A DNA stretch of 26,983 nucleotides from CBDDRG01 sp051306415 (GCA_051306415.1 JBPPNE010000363.1:1-26983); one strand, 5' to 3'. Positions 7,162 to 15,829 are shown, numbered from the stretch's first letter. Notes: generated by a model from the sequence alone, not told the origin. Numbers and translations are program-made.

Positions 7162-8520
7162 TTGAACGCCCCAATGGGATTGAACGTTGCAAAGAGGTTT
7201 CGGCCACACCAACTCGCCCGCCTTTCGCTGGCTTTCTTTGTCGGCTTTGCTGCCTGTTGTGGTGCGGCCGAGGAGACGCCGACGGTGGCGCCCACGACGA
7301 CAACCGAATCTCTCGACCGAGTCGTCGCGGTGGTCAACGACGATGTGGTCATGGCCAGTGAGCTGGAGGAGCAGGTTAACTCCGTCCTCCAGCGCCTGTC
7401 CGGCTCGGATACCCCGGCACCTTCGCGCGAGGAGTTGGTGCCCCAGGTACTCGACAAGCTGATCCTTGATCGCTTGCAGCTCAACATGGGCCTGCGTGCC
7501 GGCGTCAAGGTGAGCGATGAAGAGCTCAACGAGGCACTCGCACGGATCGCCCGGCAGCAGGGTTACACGGTCGAACAATTTGTACAGATCGCCCAGCGCG
7601 ACGGCCTCTCCCGCGACAAACTGCGCGCGCGAATCACTGATGAAATGATTGTTTCGCGCGTGCAGCAGGGCCAAGTCCAGCGCCGCATCCATGTCAGCGA
7701 ACCCGAAGTCCTCAATTTCCTGAAGACCGAGGAAGGCAAGAGCGTGTCCTCACCGGACGTCAACCTCGGTCACATCCTGTTAGCGCTGGCACCATCCGCA
7801 CCCCAGCAGGAGGCTGATGAGGTGTTGCACAAAGCCGAGACCATCCGCCAGCAGGCCGAACAGGGCAGCGATTTCCGTCAGCTCGCCATCACCCACTCCT
7901 CCGGGCCCAACGCGTTGGGCGGGGGTGACCTCGGCTGGCGCAAAATGGCCCAGCTGCCGCCGCTGTTTACCGCCGAACTGGCGAAGATGTCGCCCGGGCA
8001 GATCACACCGCCGATGCGCAGCGACGCCGGCTATCACCTGCTCAAGCTGTACGATCGCCGCAACAGTGGCGGCGAAAGCCTGATTGAACAGAGCAACGTT
8101 CGCCATATCCTGATCAAGCCCAGTGAGATCCGCAATGAAGGGGAATCCCGCCAGTTCATCGAGGCGCTGCGCAGCCGCATCATGAACGGCGAGGACTTCG
8201 GCCAACTGGCGCGGCAGTATTCCGAAGACCCCGGCTCCGCACTCAAGAACGGCGAGGTCGGCTGGTCGGTACCGGGACAGTTTGTCCCCGAGTTCGAGGA
8301 AGCTATCAACAACGCCGCGCTCAATGTCGTCACCGCTCCGGTGCGCACCCAGTTCGGCTGGCATATCATCCAGGTCACCGAGCGCCGCAAGCAGGATTTC
8401 AGCGAAGAGATCAAACGCAACCAGGCCGCCAATTTCATCCGCCAGCGGAAGTTCGAGGAAGAGCTGCAAATCTGGCTCCAGCAAATTCGCGACGAAGCAT
8501 TTGTCGACATCAAGCCATGA
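7162..8520 (+). CDS. surA: Periplasmic chaperone and peptidyl-prolyl isomerase SurA
   Basis: SurA escorts unfolded outer-membrane proteins, including LptD, through the periplasm. A signal peptide is visible (FRPHQLARLSLAFFVGFAACCGA). The N-terminal chaperone domain starts at VVAVVNDDVVMASELE. Two parvulin domains follow, at about residues 200-300 (VNLGHILL to YHLLKLYDRR) and 311-410 (VRHILIKPSE to GWHIIQVTERR), and then the C-terminal helix. I prefer the TTG at 7162 because AGGGAG lies seven bases upstream. The ATG at 7174 has no ribosome site at a sensible distance. The gap to the lptD stop is one base, so translation is probably coupled. The 452-residue length fits the family. Confidence 0.93.
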   Translation: MNAPMGLNVAKRFRPHQLARLSLAFFVGFAACCGAAEETPTVAPTTTTESLDRVVAVVNDDVVMASELEEQVNSVLQRLSGSDTPAPSREELVPQVLDKLILDRLQLNMGLRAGVKVSDEELNEALARIARQQGYTVEQFVQIAQRDGLSRDKLRARITDEMIVSRVQQGQVQRRIHVSEPEVLNFLKTEEGKSVSSPDVNLGHILLALAPSAPQQEADEVLHKAETIRQQAEQGSDFRQLAITHSSGPNALGGGDLGWRKMAQLPPLFTAELAKMSPGQITPPMRSDAGYHLLKLYDRRNSGGESLIEQSNVRHILIKPSEIRNEGESRQFIEALRSRIMNGEDFGQLARQYSEDPGSALKNGEVGWSVPGQFVPEFEEAINNAALNVVTAPVRTQFGWHIIQVTERRKQDFSEEIKRNQAANFIRQRKFEEELQIWLQQIRDEAFVDIKP

Positions 8521-9494
8521 CTTTGCGTCTCGCGGTCACTCCGGGAGAGCCCGCCGGCATCGGCCCTGATCTGCTGATCCAACTGATTCAACAGGGCTAT
8601 CCCCACGAGCTTCTGGCCTACAGCGACCCCGCCCTGTTGCGTAAGCGCGCGGCCGTGTTGGGCCTGCCGCTGCGGCTGCGCGAGCCATCCGCTTCCGCTG
8701 CTCCGCTTGCCCCGGGCGAACTTGCGGTCGTCGCGATGCCCTTGGTCGGGAACTGCACCGCCGGCACCCTCAATGTCGCCAACGCAAACTTCGTGCTCGC
8801 CTGCCTCGAACGGGCGATTGCCGACTGCCAGACCGGCTATTGCGCGGCCTTGGTGACCGGGCCGATCCACAAGGGCATCATCAACGACGCCGGCATCCGG
8901 TTCAGCGGCCACACCGAATTTCTCGCGGAAAGAACCGGCGCCCCGCGCGCGGTGATGATGCTGGCCACCGAGGGGTTGCGGGTGGTGCTCGCCACCACGC
9001 ATCTGCCACTCGCCCAGGTACCGGTAAGCATAACGCCGCAATTGCTGATGGAAGTGATCGAAATCCTCAACGCCGATTTGCAGGCCAAGTTTGCCATCGC
9101 CGCACCGCGCATCCTGGTCTGCGGATTGAACCCGCACGCCGGCGAAGGCGGTCATCTCGGCCACGAAGAGCGCGACATCATTGAGCCAACGCTAATGCGG
9201 TTGCGCGCACAGGGCATCGACGTCGTCGGCCCGCTCTCCGCCGACACCCTGTTCACGCCAAAATATCTGGCACAGGCGGATGCCGTCCTCGCCATGTATC
9301 ACGATCAAGGTCTGCCCGTACTCAAATACCGGGGCTTTGGCCAGGCGGTAAACATCACGCTGGGATTATCCATTATCCGCACCTCTGTCGATCACGGCAC
9401 TGCGCTTGATCTCGCTGGCACCGGCCTCGCGGATACCGGCAGCTTTGCCGCCGCCCTCGATCAGGCCGTCCGGATGGGACTGGCGCGGGCCTAA
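8517..9494 (+). CDS. pdxA: 4-hydroxythreonine-4-phosphate dehydrogenase
   Basis: PdxA oxidises 4-phosphohydroxy-L-threonine with NAD and yields, after decarboxylation, the aminoacetone phosphate used by PdxJ to make pyridoxine phosphate. The 325-residue protein opens with LAVTPGEPAGIGPDL. The substrate-binding SGHTEF has His132, and metal-ligand histidines sit at His162 (TTHLPL), His207 (NPHAGEGGHLG) and His262 (AMYHDQGLPVLK). Each is offset by four from the E. coli residues 166, 211 and 266. The ATG overlaps the surA stop as ATGA, indicating translational coupling. The surA-pdxA-rsmA order is the common gammaproteobacterial one. Confidence 0.96.
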   Translation: MTLRLAVTPGEPAGIGPDLLIQLIQQGYPHELLAYSDPALLRKRAAVLGLPLRLREPSASAAPLAPGELAVVAMPLVGNCTAGTLNVANANFVLACLERAIADCQTGYCAALVTGPIHKGIINDAGIRFSGHTEFLAERTGAPRAVMMLATEGLRVVLATTHLPLAQVPVSITPQLLMEVIEILNADLQAKFAIAAPRILVCGLNPHAGEGGHLGHEERDIIEPTLMRLRAQGIDVVGPLSADTLFTPKYLAQADAVLAMYHDQGLPVLKYRGFGQAVNITLGLSIIRTSVDHGTALDLAGTGLADTGSFAAALDQAVRMGLARA

Positions 9495-9499
9495 TCGAC

Positions 9500-10294
9500 G
9501 TGGCCGAGCCCCCCCACCGGGCGCGCAAGCGCTTTGGGCAGAATTTCCTGATCGACCAGCGCGTGATCGCGAGGATCGCGGCGGCTATCAATCCAGGCGC
9601 CGACGACAATCTGGTTGAAATCGGCCCCGGTCAGGGCGCCCTCACTGAACATCTGCTGCCATTGGCGCCGCGACTCCAGGCGATCGAGCTGGATCGGGAC
9701 CTGGTGGCGGTACTGCAGGCAAAATTTGCCGATTATCCCGGCTTTCGCCTACGCCAAGGCGATGCACTTAAAACCCCTTTCGACCAGTTTGCCGACCGGC
9801 CCCACGATCTGCGCATCGTCGGCAACCTACCCTACAACATCTCAACCCCGCTGCTTTTCCATCTGCTCAACTTCCGCGCTAAAATCGCCGACATGCACTT
9901 CCTGCTGCAGAAAGAGGTGGTGGATCGCATCGCGGCCGCACCCGGCAACAAGAACTATGGTCGTCTCAGCGTCATGATCCAGTACCATTGCCGTGTCGAG
10001 ACGCTGATGGAGGTTGCCCCCGGGGCATTCCGCCCGATCCCAAAGGTAAACTCGGCGCTAATTCGCCTGCTTCCCCACCGCCAGATGGCGGTAAGCGCGA
10101 GTGACGAAGCGATGTTCAGTCAGATCGTCAACACCTGCTTTCAACAACGCCGCAAGACCCTGCGCAACAGCCTCAAGGCCTTCGGCGACCCCGCGCGCCT
10201 GGCCGATCTCGCTATCGATCTTGGCGCCCGGCCAGAAACCCTGGGCGTTGCCCAGTTCATCGCCATTGCCAATCAACTGAGCGCGCCACCATGA
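9500..10294 (+). CDS. rsmA: 16S rRNA (adenine1518/1519-N6)-dimethyltransferase
   Basis: RsmA (KsgA) dimethylates two adjacent adenines near the 3' end of 16S rRNA late in small-subunit assembly. The 264-residue protein shows KRFGQNFLID at the N-terminus, the SAM-binding motif EIGPGQGALTEHL at residues 40-52 and the catalytic NLPYNIS at 109-115. A C-terminal region holds FQQRRKTLRNSLK. The start is GTG at 9500, six bases after the pdxA stop, and no upstream ATG fits. The apaG ATG overlaps its stop (ATGA at 10291). All catalytic motifs look intact. Confidence 0.95.
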   Translation: MAEPPHRARKRFGQNFLIDQRVIARIAAAINPGADDNLVEIGPGQGALTEHLLPLAPRLQAIELDRDLVAVLQAKFADYPGFRLRQGDALKTPFDQFADRPHDLRIVGNLPYNISTPLLFHLLNFRAKIADMHFLLQKEVVDRIAAAPGNKNYGRLSVMIQYHCRVETLMEVAPGAFRPIPKVNSALIRLLPHRQMAVSASDEAMFSQIVNTCFQQRRKTLRNSLKAFGDPARLADLAIDLGARPETLGVAQFIAIANQLSAPP

Positions 10295-10665
10295 GCCACT
10301 GCCCAATCCAAGTCGTTGTCGTCAGCGAATATCTACCCGCGCAATCCGCCCCAGATCGCCAAAAATTCGCCTTTGCCTACCATGTCACCATCGAAAACAA
10401 CGGTACCGAGAGCGCCCAGCTGATCAGCCGCCACTGGATCATCACCGACAGTAACGGCAAGCGGCAGGAAGTTCGGGGCCTGGGCGTCATCGGCCTGCAG
10501 CCGATGATTCAGCCCGGCCAGGCTCATCGCTATACCAGTGGCAGCGTGCTCGATACCGAGGTGGGTACGATGGAGGGCAGTTACCACATGATCACGCCCT
10601 CGGGGCTCGCTTTCGACGCCCCGATTCCGGTATTTCTCCTCGCCGTGCCCGGCGCGGTGCACTGA
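10291..10665 (+). CDS. apaG: ApaG-domain protein
   Basis: ApaG is a small fibronectin-III-like beta-sandwich protein of uncertain biochemical role that is nearly always encoded beside apaH. The 124-residue sequence shows VVVVSEYLPAQS, FAYHVTIENNGTESAQL, SRHWIITDSNGK and GVIGLQPMIQPGQAHRYTSG, then GSYHMITPSGLAFDAPIPVF. This is the standard family layout. The start overlaps the rsmA stop by four bases. The length of about 125 residues is typical. The link to Mg2+/Co2+ efflux reported in Salmonella (CorD) is family knowledge and is not visible here. Confidence 0.95.
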   Translation: MSHCPIQVVVVSEYLPAQSAPDRQKFAFAYHVTIENNGTESAQLISRHWIITDSNGKRQEVRGLGVIGLQPMIQPGQAHRYTSGSVLDTEVGTMEGSYHMITPSGLAFDAPIPVFLLAVPGAVH

Positions 10666-10676
10666 GAGGGCGGGTG

Positions 10677-11495
10677 ATGTCGATCTATGCCGTGGGCGAT
10701 ATTCAGGGCTGCCTTGACCCGCTGCGTGAGCTGCTCAATCAGGTCGGGTTTGATCCCCGACGGGATCAGCTCTGGTCGGTCGGTGATACGGTCAACCGCG
10801 GACCCCAATCGCTGGCAACTCTGCGTTTTCTGAAAAACCTTGGCGCGGCGTTCAGGATGGTGCTCGGCAACCACGATCTGCATCTACTCGCGGTGGCCCG
10901 GGGACTGCGCAAGCGCAATCCAAAGGACACGCTGGATGAGATTCTCATGGCTCCCGATCGCGACGAACTGCTGGCTTGGCTACAGCGCCAACCATTGCTG
11001 ATCCAGCAGGGGGATATGGTTCTGGTGCATGCCGGCATTCCGCCCCAGTGGTCACTGGCGCAGGCGAGGGCGTATGCGGCGGAAGTCGAGGCGGTACTTG
11101 GCGATGACCGCGCCGAGTCCTTTCTCGCCAGTATGTACGGCAATCAGCCGGACTGCTGGTTGGAAAATTTGACCGGCATTGAGCGCTGGCGTGTCATTAC
11201 CAACTATTTCACCCGGATGCGGTTTTGCGACGCCAACGGCCGCCTGGAGCTATCCACCAAGCTGGGGCCGGAACGCCCACCAGTAGGCTTTGCACCCTGG
11301 TTCTCTCACCCGGCCCGCAAAACTGCTGATATCGACATTGTCTTCGGCCATTGGGCGACGCTACTGGGCCGCGACTGCGGCCCGCGACTGTTTCCGCTCG
11401 ATACCGGTTGCGTCTGGGGGCAACGCTTGCGCTTGCTGTCAGTGGAGCAGAAAACCTATCGCCACAGCGTTTGTGGCGGCACCTCCGCCAAGTAA
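10677..11495 (+). CDS. apaH: Bis(5'-nucleosyl)-tetraphosphatase, symmetrical (Ap4A hydrolase)
   Basis: ApaH splits diadenosine tetraphosphate into two ADP and in enterobacteria also removes Np4 caps from RNA. The 272-residue protein carries the metallophosphatase motifs in order: YAVGDIQGC near the start, VGDTVNRGP (most relatives have GDLVNRGP), MVLGNHDLHLLA, and later a histidine in VHAGIPP and in FGHWATL. The ATG at 10677 follows GAGAGGG with suitable spacing, and a GTG one codon earlier is possible. It is the last gene of the operon, 11 bp after apaG. It converges on galE with only 31 bp between their stops. Confidence 0.95.
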   Translation: MSIYAVGDIQGCLDPLRELLNQVGFDPRRDQLWSVGDTVNRGPQSLATLRFLKNLGAAFRMVLGNHDLHLLAVARGLRKRNPKDTLDEILMAPDRDELLAWLQRQPLLIQQGDMVLVHAGIPPQWSLAQARAYAAEVEAVLGDDRAESFLASMYGNQPDCWLENLTGIERWRVITNYFTRMRFCDANGRLELSTKLGPERPPVGFAPWFSHPARKTADIDIVFGHWATLLGRDCGPRLFPLDTGCVWGQRLRLLSVEQKTYRHSVCGGTSAK

Positions 11496-11526
11496 TGATG
11501 GGCGAGCGCCATCTCGGGCGCGCCGG

Positions 11527-12564
11527 TCAGTCGCGAAAACCATCGGGATTGTTACGTTGCCAACGCCAGGTATCGGCCATCATGTCAGCGAGTGAGCGCG
11601 CTGCCCGCCAACCGAGCTCTTTTTCTGCCCTGGCGGGATCCGCCCAGCACGCGGCAATATCCCCCGGGCGTCGAGGCGCGATACGGTAGGGCACGGCTTT
11701 ACCACTCGCCGCTGCAAAGGCGGCCACCATTTCCAATACCGTGTAACCGGCTCCAGTGCCCAGATTCCAGGTTTGACAGGCGGTGGTGCCGTCTTTAGCC
11801 AACAGCTTTTCCAGTGCTTTGATGTGGCCATCCACCAGATCCATCACGTGAATGTAGTCTCGCACCCCGGTGCCATCCCGCGTTGCATAGTCATCGCCGA
11901 AGATGGAAAGTTCTTCCAGTTTGCCAACCGCGACGCGCGCAATGTAGGGCAGTAGATTGTTGGGGATACCTCGCGGATCCTCGCCCAGAGTACCGCTCAC
12001 ATGAGCGCCGACCGGGTTGAAGTAGCGCAGCAGGGCGACGTTCCAGAATGGCGTTCCCGCCGTGTGATCGGCAGCAACCAGATCGCGCAGAATCTGTTCC
12101 GTCATCAGCTTGGTGCGCCCGTACGGATTGGTCGCCTGGAGCGGGAAATCTTCCGTCACCGGCACGGTTGCGGGATCGCCATAAACCGTTGCCGAGGAAC
12201 TGAAAATCAGCGTGCCGACGCCGCGTTTACGCATCGCCGCACAGAGCGCCAGGGTGCCGCCGATGTTGTTGCGGTAGTACGTCAACGGGAGCATCACCGA
12301 CTCGCCGACCGCCTTGAGGCCAGCGAAATGCATCACGGCGCGTATCGGGTGCGCCGCGAACAGGCTATCCAGCGCGCCTTCATCGCCGACATCGGCGATC
12401 ACGAGCGGGAAGGTTTTCCCGGTGATCCGAGCCACTCGCTCCGGAGCGACACGGGAGCTGTTGATCAGACTGTCGATGACGACAATGTCGTACCCGGCAT
12501 CCAACAGGGCCACGCAGGCATGGCTGCCGATATAACCCGCACCGCCCGTTACCAGAATGGTCAT
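11527..12564 (-). CDS. galE: UDP-glucose 4-epimerase
   Basis: GalE interconverts UDP-glucose and UDP-galactose using tightly bound NAD, supplying galactose units for LPS or exopolysaccharide. The 345-residue protein starts at the ATG at 12564 after an AGGAGC site. It has the NAD motif TGGAGYIGSH (Gly7, Gly10, Gly13), the catalytic Ser124 in SSSATVYG and YxxxK as Tyr148/Lys152 in NPYGRTK. All align with E. coli numbering within one position. The C-terminal GDIAACWADPARAEKELGW is typical. It stands alone between apaH (convergent) and the ribosomal terminator, so it likely has its own promoter in 12565-12837, where I see no clear consensus. No other galactose genes are nearby. Confidence 0.95.
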   Translation of the reverse strand: MTILVTGGAGYIGSHACVALLDAGYDIVVIDSLINSSRVAPERVARITGKTFPLVIADVGDEGALDSLFAAHPIRAVMHFAGLKAVGESVMLPLTYYRNNIGGTLALCAAMRKRGVGTLIFSSSATVYGDPATVPVTEDFPLQATNPYGRTKLMTEQILRDLVAADHTAGTPFWNVALLRYFNPVGAHVSGTLGEDPRGIPNNLLPYIARVAVGKLEELSIFGDDYATRDGTGVRDYIHVMDLVDGHIKALEKLLAKDGTTACQTWNLGTGAGYTVLEMVAAFAAASGKAVPYRIAPRRPGDIAACWADPARAEKELGWRAARSLADMMADTWRWQRNNPDGFRD

Positions 12565-12837
12565 GGCTGCTCCTTGGCAGAAAAAAGCGATTATCCCACA
12601 GGCCAACCAATCGCCAAACGTCTACGCCAAAGCAAGAATGATCGCATAACTGCCAAGGAACAAAGTTAGAGGCGCCTTGCATAACTTGATGCTCGCCATT
12701 GTTCGACGAGTTGACCGCGAGCAGAATACGGGTTACCGCCCGCCTCGTCCTCAGCCGGCCCTAAGCATGGCGGAGGATTGAGGGACTTACTCCGACTATC
12801 GCTGGGATTCCATCTCCCCTCGGTTAATCCCACAACC

Positions 12838-12865
12838 ACAAAAAAGCCGGGAACAGGCCCGGCTT
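12838..12865 (-). terminator. Intrinsic terminator of the ribosomal protein cluster
   Basis: On the minus strand, 22 bp after the rplQ stop, AAGCCGGG and CCCGGCTT (12844-12851 and 12858-12865) form a perfect 8-bp stem with a 6-nt loop. A run of T residues follows (TTTTTTG, 12845 down to 12839). This is a textbook Rho-independent terminator. The 12565-12837 stretch beyond it, before galE, shows no gene; it contains a loose GGGATT/AATCCC inverted repeat (12804-12831). Confidence 0.9.
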
Positions 12866-12887
12866 CTGATACAGCAGTCGCGATCAC

Positions 12888-13277
12888 TCAAGCGTCCTTC
12901 ACGACTTTGCCCTCCACCGCAACTCGGTCAACGAGCTCGACATAGGCCATCGGTGCTTTGTCGCCGGTGCGGAAACCGCATTTGAGGATGCGAATGTAAC
13001 CACCTGGACGGGCTTCATAACGCGGCCCGAGTTCGACAAACAACTTCCCGACCGCCGCCTTGCAGCGCAGTCGATCAAATGCCAATCGCCGGTTGGCCAC
13101 ACTATCCTTCTTGGCCAGCGTGATCAATGGTTCGGCAAACCCCCGCAGCTCTTTCGCTTTTGGCAAAGTAGTGCGGATCAGCTCGTGCTCTACCAGGGAT
13201 GCGGTCATGTTGCGAAACATGGCTCTGCGGTGGGGACTGGTACGATTTAATTTGCGTCCGCTTTTCAGATGGCGCAT
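12888..13277 (-). CDS. rplQ: 50S ribosomal protein L17
   Basis: L17 sits at the bottom of the large subunit near the exit tunnel rim and helps assemble 23S rRNA domains. The 129-residue protein begins MRHLKSGRKLNRTSPHRRAM and continues with NMTASLVEHELIRTTLPKAKELR, as in all bacterial L17. The C-terminus (GGYIRILKCGFRTGDKAPMAYVELVD) is complete. It is the last gene of the alpha operon, 80 bp after rpoA. That gap is long for the cluster but shows no clear promoter or terminator. Confidence 0.98.
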   Translation of the reverse strand: MRHLKSGRKLNRTSPHRRAMFRNMTASLVEHELIRTTLPKAKELRGFAEPLITLAKKDSVANRRLAFDRLRCKAAVGKLFVELGPRYEARPGGYIRILKCGFRTGDKAPMAYVELVDRVAVEGKVVKDA

Positions 13278-13357
13278 AGCTCTGGTTTCCTTTGCATGTT
13301 GCCGTCACGGCGAAGCTTGGTGGGCGAGGCCAAGCCGCTGGGCCTATACTTTTACTT

Positions 13358-14347
13358 TCAGGGTTTGCGGAGACTCGCGGGCGGCCAGTTCTCCAGGCGC
13401 ATTCCCAGCGAGAGGCCGCGAGAGGCCAGCACATCCTTGATCTCGGTAAGGGACTTCTTGCCCAAATTGGGCGTTTTCAGCAGTTCGACTTCAGTGCGCT
13501 GAACGAGATCACCGATATAGTAAATACTCTCGGCCTTGAGGCAATTTGCCGAGCGCACAGTCAATTCGAGATCGTCCACCGGTCGCAGCAGGATCGGATC
13601 AATGCGCTCCTCTTTCCGCTCCGGCTCGGACCGTCTCTCACTCTCAAGGTCGACAAATACTGCCAGCTGCTGCTGCAGGATAGTCGCCGCTCGGCGAATC
13701 GCCTCCTCGGGGTGAATCGTACCGTTGGTTTCGAGATCGAGAACCAACTTATCCAGGTTCGTCCGCTGCTCTACCCGGGCGTTCTCCACCGTAAAGGAAA
13801 CCCGCCGGATCGGGCTGAACGAAGCATCGAGTTGCAGCCGACCAATAGTCCGAGTTTCCTCTTCATCGCCACCGCGGGAATCCGCCGGCTGATAACCGCG
13901 CCCCCGAGCTACACGCAGGCGCATGACCAATTCTGCCTTGCTGCTGGAAATATGTGCAATCACATGCTCGGGGTTGACGATCTCGATATTGCTATCGGTC
14001 TGGATATCACCCGCCGTGACGGCACCCATCCCCTTTTTCTTCAAAATAAGCTCGGCCTCGTCCTTGCCGTGCATCAGGATAGCGACACCTTTCAGATTCA
14101 GCAGAATTTCGATCACGTCCTCCTGAATGCCTTCGATGACGCTGTATTCGTGTTCGACACCCTCGATGCTCACTTCCAAAATGGCGCAACCGGGCATGGA
14201 CGACAGCAATATCCGCCGCAGGGCATTGCCGAGGGTATGACCAAAACCGCGCTCTAACGGCTCCAACACCACCTTGGCATGATTGCCGCCGTATTCGGTA
14301 ACATCAATCGTCCGCGGCGTGAGAAGTTCAGTTGCTGAAGTTTGCAT
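13358..14347 (-). CDS. rpoA: DNA-directed RNA polymerase alpha subunit
   Basis: The alpha subunit dimerises to start RNA polymerase assembly and contacts UP elements and activators through its C-terminal domain. The protein has 329 residues, as in E. coli. The N-terminal domain (1 to about 235) contains LEPLERGFGHTLGNALRRILLSSMPG. After a linker, the C-terminal domain has LTVRSANCLKAE, including the DNA-contacting Arg (E. coli R265), then IGDLVQRTEVELLKTPNLGKKSL. The end GMRLENWPP is conserved. It lies 28 bp after rpsD in the usual place in the alpha operon. A 321-residue antisense open frame over it is a codon-bias shadow. Confidence 0.98.
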   Translation of the reverse strand: MQTSATELLTPRTIDVTEYGGNHAKVVLEPLERGFGHTLGNALRRILLSSMPGCAILEVSIEGVEHEYSVIEGIQEDVIEILLNLKGVAILMHGKDEAELILKKKGMGAVTAGDIQTDSNIEIVNPEHVIAHISSSKAELVMRLRVARGRGYQPADSRGGDEEETRTIGRLQLDASFSPIRRVSFTVENARVEQRTNLDKLVLDLETNGTIHPEEAIRRAATILQQQLAVFVDLESERRSEPERKEERIDPILLRPVDDLELTVRSANCLKAESIYYIGDLVQRTEVELLKTPNLGKKSLTEIKDVLASRGLSLGMRLENWPPASLRKP

Positions 14348-14375
14348 ATCCGTACCTGTGTGGTGTCAGCGGGGC

Positions 14376-14996
14376 TTACTTCGAATAAAGCTCAACAATA
14401 AGGTTTTCGTTGATTTCTCCGGACAAGTCACCGCGATCGGGCGCTCGCTTGAACGTTCCTTCCATTTTGCCAGCATCAACGTCAACCCATTCGATCTCGC
14501 CTCGCTGCGAGGCGAGCTGCAACGACGACTGGATACGAAGCTGCTTCTTGGCCCTCTCGCTGATACTGATCACGTCGCCATCGGCAACCACGTAGGATGG
14601 AATGTTAGTCTTGGCGCCATTGACCAAAACGCAATTGTGCGCGACTAGCTGGCGAGATTCAGCACGGGTTGACCCAAAACCCATCCGATACACCGCGTTG
14701 TCGAGACGGCGCTCCAGCAGTTGCAACAGGTTTTCACCGGTTGCGCCCTGCCGCCGGGCGGCCTCTTTGTAGTAGTTGCGAAACTGCTTCTCCAGAACGC
14801 CATAAATGCGGCGGACCTTTTGTTTTTCCCGCAACTGGACGCCGTAATCGGACAAGCGGCTACGTCGCTGCCCGTGCTGCCCGGGAATACTGTCCGCATG
14901 GCACTTCGACTCCAGCGGCCTGATGCCACTTTTGAGGAACAGGTCGGTTCCTTCACGCCGGGACAGTTTGCAGGTCGGGCCAAGATATCTTGCCAT
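14376..14996 (-). CDS. rpsD: 30S ribosomal protein S4
   Basis: S4 is a primary 16S rRNA binder that nucleates 30S assembly, lines the mRNA entry channel and, in E. coli, represses its own operon at the rpsM leader. The 206-residue protein starts MARYLGPTCKLSRREGTDLF. It has the S4 RNA-binding domain at about residues 97-160 (ERRLDNAVYRMGFGSTRAESRQLVAHN). It is the zinc-free type: the four-cysteine N-terminal motif of some bacteria is absent. It lies 18 bp after rpsK, in the canonical order. Confidence 0.98.
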   Translation of the reverse strand: MARYLGPTCKLSRREGTDLFLKSGIRPLESKCHADSIPGQHGQRRSRLSDYGVQLREKQKVRRIYGVLEKQFRNYYKEAARRQGATGENLLQLLERRLDNAVYRMGFGSTRAESRQLVAHNCVLVNGAKTNIPSYVVADGDVISISERAKKQLRIQSSLQLASQRGEIEWVDVDAGKMEGTFKRAPDRGDLSGEINENLIVELYSK

Positions 14997-15014
14997 CGGT
15001 TGTATTCCTCTTTC

Positions 15015-15407
15015 TTACACGCGACGCTTTTTCGGGGGGCGGCAGCCGTTGTGAGGGATCGGCGTGACATCGGTAATGTTGGTGATTTTCAACCCGGCGT
15101 TGTTAAGCGCCCGCACTGCCGACTCACGTCCGGGACCCGGGCCCTTGACCTGAACATCCAGGCTCTGCAACCCATACTCCTGAGCTGCCACGGCTGCCCG
15201 CTCGGCGGCCACCTGGGCAGCAAAGGGCGTACTCTTGCGGGATCCACGGAAGCCCGATCCGCCGGACGTGGCCCAACTCAGGGTGTTGCCCTGGCGATCA
15301 GTGATCGTGACGATGGTGTTGTTGAACGATGCATGTACGTGCGCCACACCGTCGATCACCGTGCGTTTGATCTTCTTGCGCACCGGTTTGCTTGGAGTCT
15401 TAGCCAT
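15015..15407 (-). CDS. rpsK: 30S ribosomal protein S11
   Basis: S11 lies on the 30S platform, where it shapes the Shine-Dalgarno helix pocket. The 130-residue protein has the signature VHASFNNTIVTITDRQGNTL, GFRGSRKSTPFAAQVAAERA, and the C-terminal TDVTPIPHNGCRPPKKRRV, all standard. The gene follows rpsM after 65 bp and precedes rpsD by 18 bp. The motif in which some bacteria form an isoaspartate (near DVTPIPHNG) is conserved; the modification itself cannot be seen. Confidence 0.98.
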   Translation of the reverse strand: MAKTPSKPVRKKIKRTVIDGVAHVHASFNNTIVTITDRQGNTLSWATSGGSGFRGSRKSTPFAAQVAAERAAVAAQEYGLQSLDVQVKGPGPGRESAVRALNNAGLKITNITDVTPIPHNGCRPPKKRRV

Positions 15408-15472
15408 CTGGAATGAGTCCTGATTTCTCTCAAAAATGCTGTGCTAAATTAATGCGTTTGTTGGACGTGTGA

Positions 15473-15829
15473 TCAGCGCTTGATCGGTCGCCGCGGCCCT
15501 TTACGGGTGCGGGCATTGGTCTTGGTACGTTGTCCGCGGACTGGCAGCCCACGGCGATGGCGGATACCGCGGTAACAGCCCAGATCCATCAGCCGCTTGA
15601 TACTCATGTTAACTTCCCGGCGCAAGTCACCCTCTACAGTGTGGCCGCCAACGGCGTTGCGCACGGCATCCAATTGCTCTTCCGAAAGATCGCTGACCTT
15701 CGCGGTTTCCGCAATACCAGCACCTTTGCAGATTTGCCGGGCAGTGGCGCGGCCGATGCCGAACACATAAGTGAGGGAAATCACCGTATGCTTGTTATCT
15801 GGTATGTTGACGCCGGCAATACGGGCCAT
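15473..15829 (-). CDS. rpsM: 30S ribosomal protein S13
   Basis: S13 sits in the 30S head, contacts the P-site tRNA with its C-terminal tail and bridges to L5 in the large subunit. The 118-residue protein starts MARIAGVNIPDNKHTVISL. It has the helix-two-turn-helix region YVFGIGRATARQIC and the RGIRHRRGLPVRGQRTKTNARTRKG tail. It is the first gene of the alpha operon. It has CAGGAGC upstream of the ATG and follows a 137-bp gap that contains a good promoter. Confidence 0.98.
   Translation of the reverse strand: MARIAGVNIPDNKHTVISLTYVFGIGRATARQICKGAGIAETAKVSDLSEEQLDAVRNAVGGHTVEGDLRREVNMSIKRLMDLGCYRGIRHRRGLPVRGQRTKTNARTRKGPRRPIKR

Noticed and set aside
8034..9164. 376-residue minus-strand open frame across surA/pdxA
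   Set aside because: It covers two well-supported genes with intact catalytic residues; low complexity typical of an antisense frame.
11501..11524. Imperfect GC-rich hairpin between the apaH and galE stops
   Set aside because: Short stem with a bulge and no T-run on either strand; too weak to call a bidirectional terminator.
12666..12887. 73-residue minus frame between rplQ and galE
   Set aside because: It begins at the rplQ stop, spans the intrinsic terminator and shows no family features.
13292..14257. 321-residue open frame antisense to rpoA
   Set aside because: It mirrors the rpoA codons, has no family match that I recognise and no ribosome site; GC-rich genes often give such shadows.
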